DNA from: Comamonas sp. lk
Lineage (GTDB): Bacteria > Pseudomonadota > Gammaproteobacteria > Burkholderiales > Burkholderiaceae_C
Length of the DNA stretch: 11,165 bases
Assembly (NCBI GenBank): GCA_945875225.1
Contig: CAMCJY010000034.1
Location: 1 to 11,165, forward strand
Reading direction: 5' to 3'
The position numbers and the translations under genes were made by a program. Under the pieces are notes generated by a model, which had not been told where the DNA came from, did no database searches, and was given only the letters and a program-made list of their open reading frames with translations. Below are positions 6,403 through 11,165 of this stretch, piece after piece (position 1 is the first letter of the stretch; every line of letters starts with the position of its first letter).

Positions 6403-7510
6403 GCTTTGCTCCCTGCAAGTTCAGTGCGTGCAACAGCGCGGCCAGTGGCCTGGCCACCACATAGCTCATAGCCCCTGAAAACAGCACCACAAAACCTTGC
6501 AGCATGACCACCATATCGCGGCTGAATCCAGGCACATCAAAAGCGACTTCGGCTCCGCCTTGGAACAGCGCGCCAAACAAAACACTGGCCAGCACCACAC
6601 CGACCGGATGGTTACGACCCATCAAGGCTACGGCAATACCGGTAAAGCCGGCGCCGCCGACAAACTCCAACACTAGTTTGCCGCTGACCCCGGCCACTTC
6701 ATTCATACCGACGATGCCGGCCAGTGCACCACTGATCGCCATGGCCAGCACGATATGCCGGCGTGGCCGGATTCCGGCATAGGCCGCCGCGCCAGGACTA
6801 GAGCCTACGGCCCGCAGCCGGTAGCCGCTGCGGCTGTGCCACAGGAAAAAATACACCGCCACGCAGGCTAGCAAAGCCAAGAGCAAGCTGGCGTTCAGTG
6901 GCGAGCCGGGCCAATCGACTCCGGCTAATGCCATGAGTTCGCGGGCCGGCATCAGCTGCGCCGAGGGTGCAAAGGCCGCGCTTTCGATAGCCACATTGCC
7001 CGGTGCACGCAAATGGTTAACCAGCAAGTACACCAGCAAGGTACTGGCCAGGAAATTGAACATGATGGTGGTAATCACCACGTGGCTACCGCGGTAGGCT
7101 TGCAGATAGCCGGGAACCGCGGCCCAGACCATTCCAAATAGCGCGCCGCATAGCAGCATCAATGGCAGCATGGCCCAGGCGGGCAAGACCGGCGAAAGCC
7201 ACAGCGCCACCAAGGCGGTGCCCAAGCCGCCCACAGTGGCCTGGCCTTCGCCGCCGATATTGAACAAGCCCGAATGAAAAGCCACTGCCACTGCCAGGCC
7301 GGTGAAAATAAAGCTGGTGGCGTAGTACAAGGTGTAGCTCAGGCCACGAGCCGTGCCGAAAGCGCCTTGCACCAGGGCCGCCAACACTTGCGAAGGACTT
7401 TGGCCCACCAAGGCCACGACGACGCCGGCCACCAGCAAGGCGATTGCCAGGCAGACCAGAGGCAGCAGACCGACATCGGCCCAGCGCGGCAAGGCTGTCG
7501 CCTGGCTCAT
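6395..7510 (-). CDS. ABC transporter permease, nucleoside type (NupP/YufP-like)
   Basis: Second inner-membrane permease, 371 residues, BPD_transp_2 family. It shows about nine or ten hydrophobic segments, the motif FNIGGEGQATVGG at residues 83-95, SHVVITTIMFNFLAS at 142-156, a periplasmic stretch at about 170-200, and the coupling loop YRLRAVGSSPGAAAYAGI at 230-247. An upstream in-frame start at 7555 is possible, but I choose ATG 7510: it overlaps the ATPase stop in the classic ATGA arrangement and gives MSQATALPRWADV leading straight into the first membrane helix. Its 3' end overlaps the next permease by 8 bp. The two unequal permeases together form the channel of a NupNOPQ or NupABC-type importer (family knowledge). 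Confidence 0.88.
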   Translation of the reverse strand: MSQATALPRWADVGLLPLVCLAIALLVAGVVVALVGQSPSQVLAALVQGAFGTARGLSYTLYYATSFIFTGLAVAVAFHSGLFNIGGEGQATVGGLGTALVALWLSPVLPAWAMLPLMLLCGALFGMVWAAVPGYLQAYRGSHVVITTIMFNFLASTLLVYLLVNHLRAPGNVAIESAAFAPSAQLMPARELMALAGVDWPGSPLNASLLLALLACVAVYFFLWHSRSGYRLRAVGSSPGAAAYAGIRPRRHIVLAMAISGALAGIVGMNEVAGVSGKLVLEFVGGAGFTGIAVALMGRNHPVGVVLASVLFGALFQGGAEVAFDVPGFSRDMVVMLQGFVVLFSGAMSYVVARPLAALLHALNLQGAKHG

Positions 7511-9081
7511 GCGGCAGCTCCGGCCATCAACAAGCCTAGGCGCTCTTCGCTGCAATCGGCAATATCGAGCGCGCCGCTCATGCGACCCTGAACCATCACC
7601 AGCACCCGGTCCGACAAAGCCAAAATTTCATCCAGCTCACTAGAGACCAGCAGCACGGCGCAACCGGCATCGCGCATGGCGCGCAACTGGGAATAAATAA
7701 ATTCGATCGCGCCTATGTCCACGCCGCGGGTGGGCTGGCCTACTAGCAACACGCGCGGCGCTTGCCCGAGCTCCCGTGCCAGCACCAATTTTTGCTGGTT
7801 GCCCCCGGAAAATTTGTCGCTACCAAGCGTCGCTTTGCGCGGACGCACGTCAAAACGTTCCATCATTTCTGTGGTCGCCTGGCGCATGGCACCCGCGCGC
7901 ATCCAGCCCCCGCGGCAAAACTGCGGCTGGTGTTCATAACCCAAGACCGCAGACTCCCAGGCCTCAAAGTCCATCACCAACGCCCGCGCTTGACGGTCTT
8001 CGGGCACATGGGCCAGGCCGATGGCGCGCGCGGCAAACGGATCCAGCCACGCCGCGCTTGCAAACTGCCGCCCCTGCACTTGCATGCTGCCGCTATCGGG
8101 CGCGGCCAGACCCGACAATACATCGAGCAACTCGCTTTGCCCGTTGCCCGAGACGCCGGCTATGCCCACGATCTCACCGGCGCGCAATTGCAGCCCGACC
8201 CCCGCCAGCCGCTGCACACCGCTGGCGTCACGCAAGTTCAAGCCTTGGGCTAGTAAAACCGGCGTAGCATCGCGCTGCGGCGCATGTACTGCGGGCGGCC
8301 TGTCCAACTGCACTTTGCGCCCTACCATGGCCTGGGCCAGCGCTTGCACGCTAGCGCGCGCAATCGGCATATCCTCCACCACGCGCCCGGCGCGCATGAC
8401 CGTTACCTGGTCGCACAGAGCCAGCACTTCTTTGAGTTTGTGGGTAATCAAAATCACCGTACTTCCCTGTGCGCGTAACTGGCGCAGCACGGTAAATAAT
8501 TGCTGGGTTTCTTGCGGCGTTAACACGGCGGTGGGCTCATCCAAAATCAGGATGCGGGCGCCGCGGAACAAGGCTTTCAAAATTTCCAAACGCTGGCGGT
8601 CGCCGACGGCCAAATCGGCCACCATGGCATCGAGTGCAATGCGCAGCCCGGTGGACTGCATCAAGGCCTCCAACTGCTGGCGTACCGGCGCGGTGGCGCT
8701 GGGCAAATGCCAGTGCGGCTCGGCACCGAGCATCACGTTTTCCAGCGCGCTCAGGGTTTCGACCAGCATGAAATGCTGGTGCACCATACCAATGCCGCAG
8801 GCGATCGCGTCTTGGGCATTGCGAATCTGCACCGGTTTGCCAAAGACCGCGATGCGGCCACTATCGGCCGGGTAAATGCCATACAGCACCGACATCAGCG
8901 TGCTCTTGCCGGCGCCGTTTTCACCAATCAGGCCATGCAAGGTGCCTTGCGCCACCGTGAAGTTCACGTCCACATTGGCCAGCACATCGCCAAAGCGCTT
9001 ATGGATGCCGGCCATCTGCAAGGCCGCCAGGGAAGGCACCCCGGCCACCTCGGCCGGGGCTAGCGAACTTACAGCTTGCAA
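7507..9081 (-). CDS. ABC transporter ATPase with two nucleotide-binding domains (NupO/YufO-like)
   Basis: Cytoplasmic energy-coupling subunit, 524 residues from the longest start, with tandem ABC domains as in nucleoside and ribose importers. Domain 1: Walker A GENGAGKST at 53-61, Q-loop VHQHFML at 100-106, signature LAVGDRQRLEI at 157-167, Walker B ILILDEP at 177-183, H-loop H214. Domain 2: a Walker A-like loop GVSGNGQSE at 309-317 without the lysine, signature FSGGNQQK, and VLLVGQPTRGVD. A degenerate second Walker A is normal in this family, so only site 1 is expected to be fully catalytic. The VGDRQR signature is typical of the nucleoside branch. The start is uncertain: TTG 9081 overlaps the binding-protein gene by 13 bp; in-frame GTG codons at 9048 and 9039 are alternatives. 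ATG 9015 would cut into the first strand, so it is unlikely. Confidence 0.92.
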   Translation of the reverse strand: MQAVSSLAPAEVAGVPSLAALQMAGIHKRFGDVLANVDVNFTVAQGTLHGLIGENGAGKSTLMSVLYGIYPADSGRIAVFGKPVQIRNAQDAIACGIGMVHQHFMLVETLSALENVMLGAEPHWHLPSATAPVRQQLEALMQSTGLRIALDAMVADLAVGDRQRLEILKALFRGARILILDEPTAVLTPQETQQLFTVLRQLRAQGSTVILITHKLKEVLALCDQVTVMRAGRVVEDMPIARASVQALAQAMVGRKVQLDRPPAVHAPQRDATPVLLAQGLNLRDASGVQRLAGVGLQLRAGEIVGIAGVSGNGQSELLDVLSGLAAPDSGSMQVQGRQFASAAWLDPFAARAIGLAHVPEDRQARALVMDFEAWESAVLGYEHQPQFCRGGWMRAGAMRQATTEMMERFDVRPRKATLGSDKFSGGNQQKLVLARELGQAPRVLLVGQPTRGVDIGAIEFIYSQLRAMRDAGCAVLLVSSELDEILALSDRVLVMVQGRMSGALDIADCSEERLGLLMAGAAA

Positions 9082-10049
9082 GCGTTATCGGCCATGTAGT
9101 CGGCCACTTTGATTTTTCCGCTGATGATGTCGGCCTTGGCGGCATCGACTTTCTTCTTCATATCGGCGTTAACCAGTTTGGCATTGTTGCTATCCAAGGC
9201 GTAGTCCACGCCGCCTTCTTTGAGGCCCAAAACCGAGAGGCCGGGCTTGTGCGCCATCGCCACGTTATAGACCGCTACATCCACACGCTTAAGCATGGAA
9301 GTGAGCATGGTGCCCGGCTGCAAATGGTTTTGGTTGCTGTCCACGCCAATAGCCAACTTACCCGCGTCTTTGGCGGCTTGGTAAACACCCATGCCGGTGC
9401 CGCCCGCCGCCGCAAAAATCACATCAACGCCTTGCGCAAACTGGGCTTTGCTGAGTTCGCCGCCGCGTGTGGGGTCGTTCCAGGCTGCACCGGTGGTGCC
9501 GGTCATATTGGCTGTCACTGTGGCTTTGGAATTGGCGAACAAAGCGCCTTGGCGGTAGCCGCATTCAAACTTGCGGATCAGCGGGATATCCATGCCGCCG
9601 ACAAAACCGACCTTGCCACTCTTGCTGGCCATAGCCGCCATCACGCCGACCAAAAAGCTGCCTTCCTGCTCTTTGAAAACTACCGACTGCACGTTAGGCG
9701 CATCGACCACCATGTCCACAATCGCAAATTGCAACTTGGGGAATTCTTTGGCTACTTTTTCAATGCTCGATGCTTGCGAAAAACCAACGCCAATAATCGG
9801 CGTAGCGCCTTTTTCGGCCATACGGCGCACGGCTTGCTCGCGCTGGGATTCATTGCTGATTTCGAATTCCAGGTACTTCTTACCGGTGTCTTTAGCCCAC
9901 TTTTGCATGCCGTTATAGGCCGCCTCATTGAAGGATTTGTCGAACTTTCCGCCCATGTCGTAAATGACGGCCGGCTCGGCCAGCGCGGGGATGGCAGCAG
10001 CCATGGATGAAACCAACATGCCGACTTGAAAAAAATGAGCAGTACGCAT
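9069..10049 (-). CDS. BMP-family (PnrA-like) ABC transporter substrate-binding protein, probably for nucleosides
   Basis: Periplasmic binding protein of 326 residues; relatives such as Treponema PnrA and Streptococcus BmpA bind purine nucleosides. Residues 1-24 are a Sec signal peptide (MRTAHFFQVG, a hydrophobic stretch, PALA cleaved before EPAV) with no lipobox cysteine, as expected for soluble periplasmic proteins of Gram-negatives. Family motifs: IYDMGGKFDKSFNEAAYNG at 29-47, IIGVGFSQ, VGFVGGMDIPLIRKFECGY, the glycine-rich FAAAGGTGMGVYQAA, and GVDSNQNHL. The start is ATG 10049, because AGGA lies nine bases upstream and the signal peptide begins there; an in-frame extension to 10190 would add 47 residues without any signal-peptide character. 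First gene of the operon. Nucleoside specificity is inferred, not proven by visible residues. Confidence 0.9.
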   Translation of the reverse strand: MRTAHFFQVGMLVSSMAAAIPALAEPAVIYDMGGKFDKSFNEAAYNGMQKWAKDTGKKYLEFEISNESQREQAVRRMAEKGATPIIGVGFSQASSIEKVAKEFPKLQFAIVDMVVDAPNVQSVVFKEQEGSFLVGVMAAMASKSGKVGFVGGMDIPLIRKFECGYRQGALFANSKATVTANMTGTTGAAWNDPTRGGELSKAQFAQGVDVIFAAAGGTGMGVYQAAKDAGKLAIGVDSNQNHLQPGTMLTSMLKRVDVAVYNVAMAHKPGLSVLGLKEGGVDYALDSNNAKLVNADMKKKVDAAKADIISGKIKVADYMADNACKL

Positions 10050-10058
10050 AAGTAAAGT

Positions 10059-10062
10059 TCCT
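10059..10062 (-). promoter_or_regulatory. Ribosome binding site of the BMP binding-protein gene
   Basis: AGGA on the minus strand lies nine bases before ATG 10049. It decides this start against the longer in-frame extension. Confidence 0.6.
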
Positions 10063-10161
10063 AGCGAAGAGGGGTTCAATAAAAAGCACGTCCGAGATAC
10101 AGCATGCCAAGCCAAGGTGCCACAGCGATCCGGCGCTTGCAAAGGTCTGTAGCAACGAATC

Positions 10162-10190
10162 ATCATACGTGAGCCCAGGGGCCACCGCAA
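10162..10190 (-). promoter_or_regulatory. Predicted sigma-70 promoter of the BMP/ABC transporter operon
   Basis: On the minus strand, TTGCGG (10190-10185) and TATGAT (10167-10162) are separated by exactly 17 bp. The -35 matches the consensus at its first three bases and the -10 at five of six. Transcription would start near 10155, giving a leader of about 105 nt before ATG 10049. It is the best-scoring promoter by eye in this intergenic region. Confidence 0.5.
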
Positions 10191-10299
10191 GCAAAGCGCC
10201 AGCCAATTTTGCAGCCGTTTGGCCTACACTCGACCAAGGCTCAGCACAGCAAACGCGGGCCTGCGCATATTGGCGTACAAATTTTGAAAGATTTTTTCC

Positions 10300-11165
10300 A
10301 TGGTGCTCATAGCGGGATCGGCCAACCTGGATTTTGTAGTGCGTGCGCAGCACATTCCCGCACCCGGCGAAACCGTGTTGGGCAGCGATTTGCAAACCTT
10401 TCCCGGCGGCAAAGGTGCCAACCAGGCAGTGGCCTGTGCGCGGGCCGGTGGCGTACCTGCCGCCATGGCGCTGGCGCTGGGGCGTGATGCCTATGCACAA
10501 GTACTCATCGCGTCTTTACAAAGTGCCGGGGTAGTGCTGCATGCGCAAGCCTTTGACGATGTCGCCAGCGGCACCGCATTTATTTGCGTCTCGGATGACG
10601 CGGAAAACGCCATCACCGTTGCGCCTGGCGCCAATACCCGTTTGCTGGCTGCGCATCTGCCTGCGCTCAATGCCTACCGTTTTTTGCTAATGCAATTAGA
10701 AATCCCTCTGTCTACCGTCCTCGATTCGGCCCGCCTGGCGCATGCGGCGGGCTTGCAAGTGGCGCTCAATGCCGCGCCGGCGCAAGCCTTGTCGCCCGAT
10801 CTGCTTGAACTGGTGGATGTACTCATCGTCAACGAAGGCGAGTTGCGCGCCATCAGCCCAAACCCAGGGAGCATCGTCGATGCCATGGCTACATTGCCAT
10901 GCCAGAGCGTCGTGGTGACCCTGGGCGCACGCGGTGCCGTCGCGCGCCAGGGTCAGGCCCTGTATTACCAAGGCGGCTTTGCCGTCCAAGCCGTAGATAC
11001 CACCGGTGCGGGCGACACCTTTTGCGGCGTGCTCATAGCGCAACTGGCCGCAGGGCAAGGCATGCCAGAGGCGCTGCAATTGGCATGCGCTGCCGCAGCG
11101 CTGTCTTGCACGAAGCCGGGTGCCCAGTCCAGCGTTCCAGAAAATAGCGAGGTGCATGCCTTTTT
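10300..11165 (+). CDS. rbsK: Ribokinase-like PfkB-family sugar kinase (3' end beyond window)
   Basis: Predicted to phosphorylate ribose, or a related sugar or nucleoside, with ATP in the cytoplasm. I translated it directly: it stays open from ATG 10300 to the right edge, 288 residues. Ribokinases have about 300-310, so only a short C-terminal piece is missing. Motifs in order: N-terminal strand VLIAGSANLDFVV, then the sugar-binding glycines PGGKGANQAVACARAGG starting at residue 35, MQLEIP in the middle, VNEGE at 177-181, VVTLGARGA, and the PfkB signature DTTGAGDTF at 233-241 with catalytic D239. GAAAG-like GAAAG at 10286-10290 serves as ribosome binding site; the adjacent GTG 10303 is an alternative start. 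It diverges from the nucleoside-type importer, which fits a salvage role. Adenosine kinase or another PfkB member is possible, but GGKGANQA favours ribokinase. Confidence 0.88.
   Translation, partial: MVLIAGSANLDFVVRAQHIPAPGETVLGSDLQTFPGGKGANQAVACARAGGVPAAMALALGRDAYAQVLIASLQSAGVVLHAQAFDDVASGTAFICVSDDAENAITVAPGANTRLLAAHLPALNAYRFLLMQLEIPLSTVLDSARLAHAAGLQVALNAAPAQALSPDLLELVDVLIVNEGELRAISPNPGSIVDAMATLPCQSVVVTLGARGAVARQGQALYYQGGFAVQAVDTTGAGDTFCGVLIAQLAAGQGMPEALQLACAAAALSCTKPGAQSSVPENSEVHAF

Larger units (their letters stand above)
10050..10299. other. Divergent intergenic region between the transporter operon and the ribokinase-like gene
   Basis: This 250-bp region must hold both promoters and any shared operator. 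The minus-strand promoter at 10162-10190 is convincing. On the plus strand, CATATT at 10266-10271 could be a -10 for the kinase gene, but its -35 is poor; GAAAG at 10286-10290 is the likely ribosome binding site. Within the transporter leader, a short stem (10103-10107 with 10086-10090, loop of 12) is followed in the transcript by five U. I see no long palindrome, and no riboswitch consensus that I recognise. Confidence 0.4.

Noticed and set aside
8110..8160. Loss of the Walker A lysine in the second ATPase domain as a possible mutation
   Set aside because: A GNGQ-type second loop is usual for tandem ATPases of nucleoside and sugar importers, so it is not a defect of this gene.
8021..8875. 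A 284-codon open frame on the plus strand opposite the ABC ATPase
   Set aside because: Antisense shadow of a well-supported ATPase; its translation is low in complexity with no motif.
9249..10010. A 253-codon open frame on the plus strand opposite the BMP binding protein
   Set aside because: His-, Ala- and Gly-rich shadow of a well-conserved gene, with no family resemblance.
10050..10190. N-terminal extension of the binding protein to 10190
   Set aside because: It would put 47 residues before the signal peptide and contains the leader and promoter region; ATG 10049 has a ribosome binding site.
1..11165. CRISPR arrays, insertion sequences, tRNA or rRNA genes, integrases
   Set aside because: Reading both strands I found no spaced repeat array, transposase-like protein, cloverleaf-like sequence or rRNA stretch.

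Overview
The window reads as chromosomal DNA of a G+C-rich betaproteobacterium, most likely Burkholderiales and probably Comamonadaceae. That is inferred from the protein flavours (ArgA with fused kinase-like and GNAT domains, MnmC, DsbB, YggX, a BMP-type ABC operon) and their order; no database search was possible. Nearly all of it is ordinary, densely packed housekeeping and transport DNA. I find no rRNA, tRNA, CRISPR array, insertion sequence or phage gene.

Left part (1-2820): the N-terminal third or less of a DEAH-box helicase (HrpA) runs leftward off the window. Divergent from it is a two-gene toxin-antitoxin module: a ribbon-helix-helix antitoxin and a VapC-like PIN ribonuclease, overlapping by 4 bases. 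A perfect 34-bp palindrome sits over the antitoxin promoter. Next comes argA, the first step of arginine synthesis. The toxin-antitoxin DNA is visibly poorer in G+C than its neighbours, as expected of an acquired module.

Middle (2812-5425): dsbB points back toward argA and overlaps its 3' end. Diverging from dsbB are yggX (Fe(II)-trafficking, oxidative damage protection) and an mnmC-like tRNA-modification gene. The mnmC product keeps a good FAD oxidoreductase half but has a shortened, eroded methyltransferase half.

Right part (5434-11165): four genes on the minus strand form one tightly coupled operon, in transcription order BMP-family binding protein, double ATPase, permease, permease. This is the layout of purine-nucleoside importers of the NupNOPQ/BmpA-NupABC kind. 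A good sigma-70-like promoter and a leader of about 105 nt precede it. Diverging from the operon is a ribokinase-like PfkB kinase, cut by the right edge. Together they suggest nucleoside or ribose salvage: import of a nucleoside, release of ribose by an enzyme not in the window, then phosphorylation of the ribose.

The observations most worth a second look are the four-box palindromic operator, the eroded MnmC methyltransferase domain and the divergent transporter/ribokinase unit. I see no convincing sign of a wholly undescribed system.
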